A stretch of DNA of 32,646 nt, taken from contig CAYMJO010000005.1 of NCBI GenBank assembly GCA_964391305.1, positions 1 through 32,646 on the forward strand, in the 5' to 3' direction. The number at the start of each line of letters is the position of its first letter. Within the stretch, counting starts at the first letter, position 1. The notes under the pieces were generated by a model. That model ran no database searches. It saw only the letters and a program-made list of their open reading frames with translations, and was not told the origin of the DNA. The position numbers were made by a program, and so were the translations under genes. This stretch comes from CAYMJO01 sp964391305 (GTDB taxonomy: Bacteria > Patescibacteriota > CALEFQ01). Positions 1-7,302 of the stretch are shown here, piece by piece.

Positions 1-4
1 AGGT

Positions 5-76
5 TTGGAGGACAGGCTTGCGCCTGCTCTCCGAAAAAAGTTGGAGGACAGGCGCGAGCCTGTTCTCCTAAAAGTT
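5..76. repeat. Tandem 36-bp hairpin repeat
   Basis: Two copies of a 36-bp unit lie head to tail (5-40 and 41-76), each starting TTGGAGGACAGGC. Each unit folds into a hairpin. In unit 1, GGAG (7-10) and CAGGC (13-17) pair with GCCTG (22-26) and CTCC (29-32). In unit 2, GGAG (43-46), a G-T wobble and ACAGGC (48-53) pair with GCCTGT (58-63) and CTCC (65-68) around a GCGA loop. The stems differ between copies but both still fold. The unit may continue beyond the left edge of the window. Confidence 0.75.
34..68 (-). terminator. Probable intrinsic terminator of the leftward GT4 gene
   Basis: Read on the minus strand, the unit-2 hairpin (68 to 43, 11 pairs with one G-U) is followed by AAC and then six Ts (39-34). 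It lies about 12 bases after the stop codon of the GT4 gene at 81. The geometry fits a rho-independent terminator. The second hairpin further downstream lacks a T tract. Confidence 0.6.
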
Positions 77-80
77 ATTT

Positions 81-1247
81 TCAAAGATACTTCTCCAATT
101 GCCTAACGAGCCTATCCCAATCGAATTCGTTCTCCACTCTGTTCTTCCCGGCTTTCCCGAGACGTTCCGCGAGCTCTTCATCGTTGAGAACGCGGACAAT
201 TTTTTCCGCAACTTCCGTTTCGTCCGTTGGATCTTCAATTAGCAAGCCTGTTTTGTCTCCAATTACCGCGTCTTCCACTCCGCCGCTCTTGCCCGCTATG
301 ACGGGTTTTCCAAGCGCGTTTGCCTCCAAGAATACTATGCCGAAACCTTCGACATCAATGTCTTTTTCTATTCTCGTGGGCATCGCGAAAACATCGCACG
401 CGTTGTACAGCGCCGCTTTTTCTTTTTCATCAAATTGCCCAGCGAAATTTACATGATTTGAACATTGTTTTGTTTCTGCCAGTTTTTTCAATTCTTTTTT
501 GTATTCTCCTCTTCCAGCGATTACATAAACCGCGTTTGGAATTTCTTGGAGGATTTTTGGCATTGATTTAATTACAGTGTCTTGTCCTTTTCTTGCGACA
601 AGCCTTCCGAGCGTTAAAATGATTTTTTTATTGTGTAAATCGTATCGCTTTTTAATATCTTCGGTTTGCTTCGCGAGAATACTTTTGCCTGGGATGAATT
701 TTTTTATATCCAAGCCCGGTGGAATTTTTACCATTTTTTTCTCGTTTATTCCGAGCTCTTCGATCCTTCTCTTCGTGAAATCGCTTATCGTAAAAATTCT
801 TGCGGAATTTTTCAAAACATTTTTCAATGTCCTTCCCCTTATCCAATGTTTTCTCGAAATTTCCACGTCCATTCCGTATGTGTAGACATAATATGGGATG
901 TCGAATGCCTGTGCTATTTTCATCGCGGCAGTTCCGACTGGCAGAACTTGTGCCGCGAAAATTGCCTCGATTTTTTCTTCTTTGCAAATTTTTCTAGCGT
1001 TCTTCAAAATGGGAAGCCATCTTGGCCAGATCAGTTTTGACGGATACAAAAATTTGCGTCGTATGATCCTGTATTTTTGCGCGGCATCGAATTTCTTTTC
1101 TTCTTTTGTCAGTCCCTTCTCATTTTCTTGATCGGCGAGCACTGTCAGATTATTTGGATCGAGCCGTTTTGCTATGTTGGCGAGCATTGTTTCGACTCCC
1201 CCAATTTTCGGGGGAAAAAGCATTGTTATTAGAAGAAGTTTTTTCAT
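81..1247 (-). CDS. Glycosyltransferase family 4 (GT-B fold)
   Basis: A cytoplasmic retaining glycosyltransferase that moves a sugar from a nucleotide-sugar donor onto a growing glycan; donor and acceptor cannot be read from sequence. The first strand and glycine loop are visible (KKLLLITMLFPP, then GGVE at residues 16-19 from the chosen start). The C-terminal nucleotide-binding domain begins near LTLGRLVARKG, and the GT4 E-x7-E motif is EGFGIVFLE at about 300-308. The open frame extends upstream to a TTG at 1355, adding 36 lysine-rich residues without family resemblance; ATG at 1247 puts the first beta strand at the N-terminus, as is usual, and gives 388 residues. No clear Shine-Dalgarno site precedes either start. 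It is transcribed away from the flippase and ends at a tandem-hairpin terminator. Family is certain; role is inferred from its neighbours. Confidence 0.9.
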   Translation of the reverse strand: MKKLLLITMLFPPKIGGVETMLANIAKRLDPNNLTVLADQENEKGLTKEEKKFDAAQKYRIIRRKFLYPSKLIWPRWLPILKNARKICKEEKIEAIFAAQVLPVGTAAMKIAQAFDIPYYVYTYGMDVEISRKHWIRGRTLKNVLKNSARIFTISDFTKRRIEELGINEKKMVKIPPGLDIKKFIPGKSILAKQTEDIKKRYDLHNKKIILTLGRLVARKGQDTVIKSMPKILQEIPNAVYVIAGRGEYKKELKKLAETKQCSNHVNFAGQFDEKEKAALYNACDVFAMPTRIEKDIDVEGFGIVFLEANALGKPVIAGKSGGVEDAVIGDKTGLLIEDPTDETEVAEKIVRVLNDEELAERLGKAGKNRVENEFDWDRLVRQLEKYL

Positions 1248-1372
1248 GGAAAATTTTTTTGAAATGCGAAGATTTTTCATTTTTTTTGGTTGCCTTTTTG
1301 GTATTTCAAGTGGTTCTATATATTTAAGCTTATCACTTAACGCTTTGTTTTTCAATTAAAAAGCTTCAAATG

Positions 1373-1402
1373 TTGTACAAGGACGATTTTATTTGATAGA
1401 AT
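1373..1402 (+). promoter_or_regulatory. Possible sigma70-type promoter for the flippase gene
   Basis: TTGTAC (1373-1378) and TAGAAT (1397-1402) are separated by 18 bases in the divergent gap between the GT4 and flippase genes. The -35 matches consensus at four of six positions. Transcription would start near 1409, about 45 bases before the flippase start. Moderate match in AT-rich DNA. Confidence 0.4.
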
Positions 1403-1454
1403 TTTACCGTGAAATAGAAAAAGACGTTGTTTCACTTTATACGTTTTTAGGGGT

Positions 1455-2933
1455 ATGTTTTTAAAGGTTTCTAAACCGTTCACGATGTCTCAATTTCGTC
1501 GTTTATTCAAACATTCCGCGATTTACGCAATTGGCACTGTCGCGCAAAGCGCAGTTGCTTTTTTGTTGATTCCGGTGTACACAAGGTATCTTTCAACGGC
1601 GAATTACGGGCGTCTGGAAATCATAAATACGTTCGGCTCTATTCTGCTCATGTTGATTACCTTCGGATTTGGCTCCGCCATAATGAAGACATATTTTCGG
1701 GACGCGAAGAGCGAGAAGGAACGGAAAGAGCTTGTCGGCACGATGTTTTTGTTCGTGATGCCGATTGCCTTCGCGGTAGTTGCTTTGTTGATATTTTTTT
1801 CACCCCAAATCAGCGCTTGGCTTCTTGGGTCCCGCGAATGGGCGTATCTTTTTAGATTGCTCTTTATAAGTTTGTTTTTCATGGCGTTCATGAATCTCGC
1901 GTTTGCCCTTTTGCGAGTCAAGGAGCGGTCTGTGAAGTACACGGTTTTGTTTCTCATTCGTTTCTTTGTAGTTCTTGGGTTGAATTTTTACTTTATTATT
2001 TGGCTGAAGCTTGATGTCAAGGGAATTCTTCTCGCGAATGTGATTGCGTTTGTTATTGTTTCTATTTCTCTTTTTCCGGATGTTTTCAAAGAATCCAAGT
2101 TTAAATTTTCAAAAATCTTTTTTAAAAAATTATGGGCGTTTGGGCTTCCTATAATTCCGGCGTCAATCGCCGTATGGGTTATGGATTTATCGGACAGATA
2201 TTTTTTGGAGATTTTTAGAACGTCCGAAGAAGTTGGAATTTATTCTCTCGGCTATAAAATCGGCATGATTGTGGATATTGTTCTGGTCGCGCCTTTCCAG
2301 CTCACTTGGCCTACTTTTTATTTCGATATTTCAAAAAAAGAAAACGCGTCCGAGATTTACGCGCGGGTTTTGACTTACTTTACTCTCGCTGGGACGTTTT
2401 TCGCGTTGATTCTCGGGATGCTCGCGCCGGAAGTTATTCGTTTGATCGCGGGCCAGGCTTTTTGGGACGCGTCCAAAGTCGTCATGCTTGTCGCGATCTC
2501 GTACGTCTTCTACGGCATGCATTACGTTTTGGCGCCAGGAATTCATATCAAAGAAAAAACGAAGTACTATCCCCTTCTTGTTGTCATCCCCGCGATCATA
2601 AATATTATTTTAAATTATTTTATCGTTCCCCGATACGGCATGATGGGCGCGGCGGCAACAACGGTTGCGTCTTTCATCCTCGTTATAGTTATAACGTATT
2701 TGGTGGCAAATCATTACTATCCCGTGAAATATGATTGGAAGAGAATCTGGGGTGTGTGGATTCTTGGCGCGGCAGTTTTCGCCGCGAGCCTCTTTGTCAA
2801 AGTTGATAATCTTTGGCTGTCTATGGCTCTCAAAATTCTTATTCTCGGGCTTTATGCCGCGCTTTTGTTCGCGTTTGGGTATTTGAGGAAAAATGAACTA
2901 CTTAAAATAAAGTCCATGTTTAGGAGGAAATAG
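1455..2933 (+). CDS. Wzx-type polysaccharide flippase (MOP/MATE superfamily)
   Basis: An integral membrane protein of 492 residues with about 12-14 hydrophobic helices spread over its length. The opening (SAIYAIGTVAQSAVAFLLIPVYTRYLS) is the standard start of the polysaccharide-biosynthesis branch of the MOP exporter superfamily, whose members move undecaprenyl-linked sugars from the cytoplasmic to the outer leaflet. A central GIYSLGYKIG segment and a late MMGAAATTVAS segment also fit this family. The start at ATG 1455 is uncertain: AGGGG sits only one base upstream, and ATG 1485 (MSQFRRLF) is an alternative closer to typical family N-termini. It opens the rightward block and is mirrored by a second flippase at the end of the leftward operon. 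Which glycan it carries is not known. Confidence 0.93.
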   Translation: MFLKVSKPFTMSQFRRLFKHSAIYAIGTVAQSAVAFLLIPVYTRYLSTANYGRLEIINTFGSILLMLITFGFGSAIMKTYFRDAKSEKERKELVGTMFLFVMPIAFAVVALLIFFSPQISAWLLGSREWAYLFRLLFISLFFMAFMNLAFALLRVKERSVKYTVLFLIRFFVVLGLNFYFIIWLKLDVKGILLANVIAFVIVSISLFPDVFKESKFKFSKIFFKKLWAFGLPIIPASIAVWVMDLSDRYFLEIFRTSEEVGIYSLGYKIGMIVDIVLVAPFQLTWPTFYFDISKKENASEIYARVLTYFTLAGTFFALILGMLAPEVIRLIAGQAFWDASKVVMLVAISYVFYGMHYVLAPGIHIKEKTKYYPLLVVIPAIINIILNYFIVPRYGMMGAAATTVASFILVIVITYLVANHYYPVKYDWKRIWGVWILGAAVFAASLFVKVDNLWLSMALKILILGLYAALLFAFGYLRKNELLKIKSMFRRK

Positions 2934-2937
2934 TATT

Positions 2938-3000
2938 GAACTTATTAGAGTTTTCTTTATTTTTTTGGCTATTTTAAGATGAAAACTGTAAATGGGATCA
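2938..3000. repeat. Duplicated leader element, copy 1
   Basis: This stretch after the flippase gene resembles 12886-12948. Both contain GAACTTATT(T)AGAGTTTTCT, then a T-rich run, GGCT, an AT run, an AAAACT box and TRRATGG. In this copy AGTTTTC (2949-2955) is exactly complementary to GAAAACT (2981-2987), so a 7-bp stem is possible. The rest of the 260-base gap to 3193 holds two promoter-like sites and no convincing ORF. Confidence 0.5.
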
Positions 3001-3029
3001 TTGACGAATTTTCATGAATACCGTAATAT
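3001..3029 (+). promoter_or_regulatory. Possible upstream promoter of the GT2 gene
   Basis: TTGACG (3001-3006), 17 bases, then TAATAT (3024-3029). Good -35 and ideal spacing, with a weaker -10. It lies just after the duplicated leader element and about 165 bases upstream of the GT2 start. Confidence 0.35.
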
Positions 3030-3117
3030 TTTTATCCTGATAGCGTTATATTATATGGAAAGCTGACTTGAGTCGGTATAGTTTTTTTTGAAAAAAAATA
3101 TAAAATCCATTGGAAAG

Positions 3118-3147
3118 TTGCTTTTTTCAGGCGTTTTCTGGTATAAT
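3118..3147 (+). promoter_or_regulatory. Extended -10 promoter of the GT2 gene
   Basis: TTGCTT (3118-3123), 18 bases, then a perfect TATAAT (3142-3147) preceded by TGG, an extended -10. The predicted start is near 3154, giving a leader of about 40 bases before ATG 3194. This suggests the GT2 gene and those after it are transcribed separately from the flippase. Confidence 0.6.
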
Positions 3148-3193
3148 TTGATTACTAAAAAACTTGGTCTAATTTTTTGATTTTTATATTTTT

Positions 3194-4138
3194 ATGAAAT
3201 TACTTGTCCAAATCCCAGCATACAACGAGGAACAAGACATTGCTGAAGTCATTAAAGAAATTCCTCGTCAAATTCCGGGCGTTGACAGCGTGGAAGTTTT
3301 AGTCGTGAGCGATGGATCGAGCGACAAAACTGTCGAGGTCGCGAAAAAAGCCGGCGCGGATTATATTATTGATCGAAAAATAAATAGAAAGCTCGCGAAA
3401 ACTTTCAAAGAAGCGTTGGAAAAATCCCTTGAAATCGGCGCGGATATTGTTGTAAATACGGATGGAGATAATCATTATGATCAGACTAAAATTCCCAAAT
3501 TAATTCAGCCGATTCTCGATGGCATCGCGGACGTGACAATCGGTTCGAGAAACATCACCGAGCTCAAGCACATGCCCATTTCCAAAAGATACGGGAATCT
3601 TATGGGAAGCTATGTCGTCTGCAAGCTTGCTGGAATTCCTACGCTTGATGCCTCAACGGGCTTTCGCGCGTATACGAGGGACGCCGCTTTGAGGCTGAAC
3701 GTTCTGTCCGATCATACTTATACGCATGAAACTTTTTTCCAGATGGTTGACCAAAAGTTGCGTATCTTGGAAGTTCCCATTTCCGCGCGTGATGTAAACC
3801 GCGCGTCACGTCTGATCAAAAGTGTCTTTGGACATGTCAAGCGTTCTATGGCTGTCATTCTTACGACTCTGCTTTTATACAAACCCCTTAAAGTTTTTTT
3901 GACGGTTGGCGCGATTTTTTTCGCCGTTGGTGCCGCGCTTGCTGTTAGATTTCTATATCTTTATTTCACGACGAGCGGCGAGGGACATGTGCAATCTTTA
4001 ATACTTTCAGCGTTGCTCATGATTTTAGGCTTTCAAATCGGCGTTATTGGGCTTGTCGCAAGCGCTGTCGGATGGAATAGAAAAATTATCGAGGAAGTTT
4101 TGTATTGGGTGAAGAAAAAGGATTTAAGTGGAAAATAG
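3194..4138 (+). CDS. GT2 glycosyltransferase with C-terminal membrane anchor (polyprenyl-phosphate-sugar synthase-like)
   Basis: A 314-residue family 2 glycosyltransferase. The N-terminal GT-A domain shows the opening IPAYNEEQDI, VVSDGSSDKT (donor-binding aspartate) and NTDGDNHYD (metal-binding DxD region), followed by STGFRAYTRDA. The last 80 residues carry two hydrophobic helices (roughly 233-255 and 269-294), the arrangement of DPM1/GtrB/ArnC-like enzymes that transfer a sugar from a nucleotide donor to polyprenyl phosphate on the inner face of the membrane. Such lipid-linked sugars are the donors for GT-C enzymes, three of which are in this window, so supplying them is a plausible role. 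The start ATG lies about 40 bases downstream of a good promoter; no strong Shine-Dalgarno site. The sugar is unknown. Confidence 0.88.
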   Translation: MKLLVQIPAYNEEQDIAEVIKEIPRQIPGVDSVEVLVVSDGSSDKTVEVAKKAGADYIIDRKINRKLAKTFKEALEKSLEIGADIVVNTDGDNHYDQTKIPKLIQPILDGIADVTIGSRNITELKHMPISKRYGNLMGSYVVCKLAGIPTLDASTGFRAYTRDAALRLNVLSDHTYTHETFFQMVDQKLRILEVPISARDVNRASRLIKSVFGHVKRSMAVILTTLLLYKPLKVFLTVGAIFFAVGAALAVRFLYLYFTTSGEGHVQSLILSALLMILGFQIGVIGLVASAVGWNRKIIEEVLYWVKKKDLSGK

Positions 4139-4207
4139 TATTTGGTTTTCAGTGCGCGGGACTCTGTTTTTTAAAGCGAGAATTTGGCTTTTAGAGAAAA
4201 CCGAATA
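4139..4207. repeat. Inverted repeat after the GT2 gene
   Basis: TATTTGGTTTTC (4139-4150) pairs with GAAAACCGAATA (4196-4207), a 12-bp stem with one G-U pair, enclosing 45 bases. It starts immediately after the GT2 stop codon. There is no T tract after the 3' arm, so it is not a standard terminator. It could be a processing or stability element, or the remains of a small mobile repeat. Confidence 0.45.
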
Positions 4208-4239
4208 CTGATAACTGTATACTAAGTGTTGATTGAAAA

Positions 4240-4716
4240 GTGACATTACTTTCTAACAAATATCGCATACTCAAAATTTTTTTATTGCTCGCGGTGATAA
4301 TGGCGATGGGGTTTTATAGTTATCTTGAAATGCCCAAAATTGATCCCCACGCGTATGATTTTGTGAAAAACCCGGATAAATTTGATGGAAAAGAAGTTGT
4401 TGTCGTGTACGCGGATGTCAAAACTGCTTCAGAGTATGAAGCGGTGATAGATTCGGATGAAGTGGAAATTGCCCTTAATGGAAATTTTGTGACCGATGTC
4501 TTTAGTCCTGGTGAAAATATAAGCGTCAGGGGAATTTTCCAAAGCCCCAATATTATTTTTGTTGAAGAGTACCATATTCATCTATTTCGTTCTTTGAAAT
4601 ATTATCTTTCAGTTCCCGTCATAATTTTTCTGATCTTTCTTCTGTCGAGACAATTCCGCTTTGATTTAAAAAAAATTCAATTTATTGAGAAAGAAAAGTT
4701 TCATTCCATTAAATAA
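4240..4716 (+). CDS. Small membrane-anchored protein with an OB-fold-like domain
   Basis: No named family recognised. The 158-residue product has an N-terminal hydrophobic helix (about 11-28), an exposed middle of about 90 residues rich in beta strands and acidic residues (DGKEVVVVYADVKT, then ENISVRGIFQ), a second helix (about 122-140) and a basic lysine-rich tail. The middle has the alternating pattern of an OB-fold barrel of the tRNA-anti/CcmE-like sort, an inference from pattern only. The start is GTG 4240; the next in-frame ATG would cut into the first helix, so GTG is preferred. The gene is followed 25 bases later by another small membrane protein and is probably cotranscribed with it. 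Function unknown. Confidence 0.65.
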   Translation: MTLLSNKYRILKIFLLLAVIMAMGFYSYLEMPKIDPHAYDFVKNPDKFDGKEVVVVYADVKTASEYEAVIDSDEVEIALNGNFVTDVFSPGENISVRGIFQSPNIIFVEEYHIHLFRSLKYYLSVPVIIFLIFLLSRQFRFDLKKIQFIEKEKFHSIK

Positions 4717-4741
4717 TGCTTTTAATTTTTGATTTTGCGTT

Positions 4742-5197
4742 ATGCCTGATCTCATAACCCATACAGCCTTCGCATATTTTTTCACGGGAAAAACTCGCCG
4801 TTTTGTTATTTTTGTTTTGCTTGGGGCTGTACTTCCCGATCTGACTCGTGTCGCCTTTGTGATTTTTACAAAAAATCCGCACGCGTATTACTTTTTCGCG
4901 CCGCTTCACACGCCTTTTGGAAGTCTCTTGTTTGTATTTTTAGTTGTGCTACTCTTTGAAAAAGAGATAAGATTTCGAGCATTTCTCTGGATGCTTCTTG
5001 GGGTTGCAATACACTTAATTTTGGACGTTTTTCAGGGGCATTATACTTCCTATCCGTACCAATGGGCGTTCCCTTATCTTGGACTCAAGGAGGAGATTTT
5101 CTGGTTCTGGCCTGAAAATACTATCTATGTTGCCCCATTCGTTTTGCTTGCCGCGATTTTGTTTTATTTTTATAAAAAATCAAGGATTAAAAATTAG
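4742..5197 (+). CDS. YdjM-like membrane-bound putative metal-dependent hydrolase
   Basis: A 151-residue membrane protein with four or five hydrophobic helices. It carries regularly spaced His/Asp residues at helix ends: PDLITHTAFAYFF at the N-terminus, AVLPDLTR, LHTPFGS and HLILDVFQGHY. This THT / LPDLD / H / HxxxD arrangement resembles the YdjM/DUF457 family of inner-membrane putative hydrolases (PF04307-like). The family is defined by sequence and its substrate is generally not known. The start ATG at 4742 puts the conserved PDLITH box at residues 2-7. It sits between a GT2/OB-fold block and the prs gene. A lipid or cell-envelope substrate is a guess from context. Confidence 0.7.
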   Translation: MPDLITHTAFAYFFTGKTRRFVIFVLLGAVLPDLTRVAFVIFTKNPHAYYFFAPLHTPFGSLLFVFLVVLLFEKEIRFRAFLWMLLGVAIHLILDVFQGHYTSYPYQWAFPYLGLKEEIFWFWPENTIYVAPFVLLAAILFYFYKKSRIKN

Positions 5198-5289
5198 AGA
5201 TATTTGTCTAAAATTAAAGGTGAAACAATGTTCGTGTGTATTTCTGCGTGTCAGTAGCTTTTTGATTCTTATCTTGAACTTTTAAATTT

Positions 5290-6198
5290 ATGCGAAACAA
5301 ACTTATATTTTCAAACACATCTGCGAAAATTCTTTCAAAAAAAGTTGCCAAAGAGGCAAATAGCGATCTTGGCAGGATCGCTCTGCAAAAATTTTCGTCA
5401 AATGAGATTTATGTTGAGTTTTTAGAAAATGTCGCCGATAGAGAAATATATATCATCGGCACGGCTGGCGAAAATCCAAATGATGATGTTATGGAGATTT
5501 TGCTTATGATTGACGCGGCGAAGCGCGCTTTTGCGAAGCAAATTCATTTGATACTTCCCTACTTTCCTTATTGCAGGCAGGACAAGAAATTCAGCAAGCC
5601 TTCTCCGATTTCCGCGTCTTTAATGGCAAGGATGTTTGAAATGGCGGGCGCGTCGACTTTATTCACGATTACTTTGCATGATCCATGCATAGAGGGATAC
5701 TTCTCTATTCCAACAAAACATATTTATACGGACGATCTTTTCGGAAATTATTTTAAATCGAAAAATATTAAAAATCCCGTGCTGGTCGCGCCTGACGAAG
5801 GCGCGGCAAAATGGGTTTCGGCTTTTGCGAAAAGATTTGGATTCGATTACGCGATTGTGAATAAGATGCGTCCAGAAAAGCAAAAATCCCCAATGATGGA
5901 TATCATAGGAGATGTTAAAGGTAAAACCGCTATTTTGTTCGATGATATTGTTGATACAGGCAGTACTCTCATCCAGTTGAAAAAGTCTTTGCTTGCGGCG
6001 GGCGTGGACAAGAATGTGTACGTTGCTGTGACTCATCCAGTGCTCGGAGGTCCCGGCAAAAAAAATGTCGCGCGCGCTCGTTTCAAAGAGTTCATTGCCA
6101 CAGATACAATTCCTCTTCCAATGAAGAAAAGATTTAGAGGATTAAAAATTCTTTCTGTTGCAGGGGTGATCGCTGATTATATTAATTATTCGAATTAA
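5290..6198 (+). CDS. prs: Ribose-phosphate pyrophosphokinase
   Basis: Makes 5-phosphoribosyl 1-pyrophosphate from ribose 5-phosphate and ATP in the cytoplasm, the precursor for nucleotides, histidine and some lipid-linked pentoses. Family landmarks are clear: the ATP-binding segment YFPYCRQDKKF followed by KPSPISASLMAR, LHDPCIEGYF (where many relatives have LHxxQIQGFF), VAPDEGAAKW, and the PRPP-binding loop DDIVDTGST at residues 218-226. Length 302 is close to the usual 310-320. ATG 5290 is the natural start; the 92 bases upstream show no clear promoter. Its place directly before the heptose genes is notable: sedoheptulose 7-phosphate and ribose 5-phosphate come from the same pentose-phosphate pool. 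Whether this copy is the housekeeping one cannot be told from the window. Confidence 0.93.
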   Translation: MRNKLIFSNTSAKILSKKVAKEANSDLGRIALQKFSSNEIYVEFLENVADREIYIIGTAGENPNDDVMEILLMIDAAKRAFAKQIHLILPYFPYCRQDKKFSKPSPISASLMARMFEMAGASTLFTITLHDPCIEGYFSIPTKHIYTDDLFGNYFKSKNIKNPVLVAPDEGAAKWVSAFAKRFGFDYAIVNKMRPEKQKSPMMDIIGDVKGKTAILFDDIVDTGSTLIQLKKSLLAAGVDKNVYVAVTHPVLGGPGKKNVARARFKEFIATDTIPLPMKKRFRGLKILSVAGVIADYINYSN

Positions 6199-6295
6199 TT
6201 TAATAATGTTTTGTCTAGTCTAATATTCTGTTTGATTTTTTTAAAGAGTAACGATTAAAACAATTAGAATAGGTAGAACAACTAGAACATTTTCT

Positions 6296-7213
6296 GTGGA
6301 TTTTTCAAAGATAAAAACATATCCAATAAGATCCCGCAAGAGTAAGGAAAGCGTCAAAAATTTCGCGAAGGTTTCTCGCGGGAAAAGTTTTAAGTCTTTT
6401 TATGATTCTCTGCCGAACAACTTGTCGGCGAATGATCTGAAGAACTTGGTTTTGGATATGAAAAAAGCGCGGAGGAAAAAGAGACAAATAATCTGGATGA
6501 TTGGCGGACATGTTGTGAAAACAGGCTTGGCTCCTTTGATTATAGATTTGATGAAAAAAGGCTTTGTGACGCATGTCGCGATGAATGGCGCCGGATCGAT
6601 CCATGATTTTGAAATCGCGATGATAGGAAAAACCTCCGAAGATGTCGGAGAAGCGATTGAAGACGGATCTTTTGGAATGTCGAGGGAAACCGGCGAAGGT
6701 ATAAACTTTGCCATTCAAGATGGCTTGAAAAACGGTCTTGGTTATGGAGAATCCGTCGGCAAAGCGATTTCCGATAAAAAGTTTGAATATCGCGATTACA
6801 GCATTGTGTATAATTGTTTTAGAAATAAAATTCCGGCGACAGTTCATGTATCCGTTGGCTGTGACATAATTCATCAACAGCCTTCTTGCGATGGCGCTGC
6901 TTTGGGCGAGGCAAGCTATATCGATTTTAAAAAAATTGCAAAGTCAATTTCCAAGCTCGACGGTGGCGTTGTTCTGAATGTCGGATCTGCCGTTGTGCTT
7001 CCCGAAGTTTTTCTAAAAGCCATTACCGTTGCCCGAAATTTGAAACACAAAGTCCGCGATTTTTCCGCGGCAAATTTTGACATGATTCGCCAATACAGGC
7101 CCATGCAAAATGTTGTCGAGCGACCGACGAAGTCAGGCGGCCGCGGATATAATTTCATTGGACAGCATGAGATTATGATTCCGCTTCTGGCGAAAGCTAT
7201 TTCGGGATGTTAA
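6296..7213 (+). CDS. Deoxyhypusine-synthase-like conserved protein
   Basis: A 305-residue soluble protein. IGGHVVKTGLAPLIIDLM, then THVAMNGAGSIHDFEIAM, then VSVGCDIIHQQPSCDGAA, LNVGSAVVLPEVFLKA and a C-terminal HEIMIPLL give a pattern I relate to the deoxyhypusine-synthase-like NAD-binding superfamily, in which a Rossmann-type core binds NAD and the C-terminal strand has a similar FPLL motif. True deoxyhypusine synthase modifies eIF5A with spermidine; the WGK motif carrying its catalytic lysine is not seen here, so that reaction is not claimed. The start is GTG 6296 with no strong ribosome site. The gene lies between prs and the HldE/GmhB fusion, so a role around sugar phosphates or heptose is possible. 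Assignment at superfamily level is moderate; substrate is unknown. Confidence 0.6.
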   Translation: MDFSKIKTYPIRSRKSKESVKNFAKVSRGKSFKSFYDSLPNNLSANDLKNLVLDMKKARRKKRQIIWMIGGHVVKTGLAPLIIDLMKKGFVTHVAMNGAGSIHDFEIAMIGKTSEDVGEAIEDGSFGMSRETGEGINFAIQDGLKNGLGYGESVGKAISDKKFEYRDYSIVYNCFRNKIPATVHVSVGCDIIHQQPSCDGAALGEASYIDFKKIAKSISKLDGGVVLNVGSAVVLPEVFLKAITVARNLKHKVRDFSAANFDMIRQYRPMQNVVERPTKSGGRGYNFIGQHEIMIPLLAKAISGC

Positions 7214-7265
7214 TATTTGAGAAAGCTATTTTGCGGTTAATCTACAAATAGTTTTTCATTTTTGT

Positions 7266-7289
7266 GGAGAGAAATGATTATTTTTCTCC
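7266..7289. promoter_or_regulatory. Hairpin at the start of the HldE/GmhB fusion gene
   Basis: GGAGAGAAA (7266-7274) pairs with TTTTTCTCC (7281-7289) around TGATTA, a 9-bp stem with one G-U. It lies between the GTG (7264) and ATG (7303) start candidates. If ATG is used the hairpin is in the 5' leader; if GTG is used it is coding. It hides the only Shine-Dalgarno-like GGAG nearby. Confidence 0.4.
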
Positions 7290-7302
7290 GCGTGCTATAA
7301 AT

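Noticed and set aside
652..987. Antisense and off-frame ORFs inside the larger genes, of which this is one example
   Set aside because: They overlap clear family genes, show low-complexity translations and have no start signals.
1248..1355. 36-residue lysine-rich extension of the first GT4 protein from TTG 1355
   Set aside because: No family counterpart and no ribosome site; ATG 1247 gives the usual GT4 N-terminus.
6296..7213. True deoxyhypusine synthase
   Set aside because: The WGK motif of the catalytic lysine is not recognisable and bacteria lack eIF5A; only superfamily resemblance is claimed.
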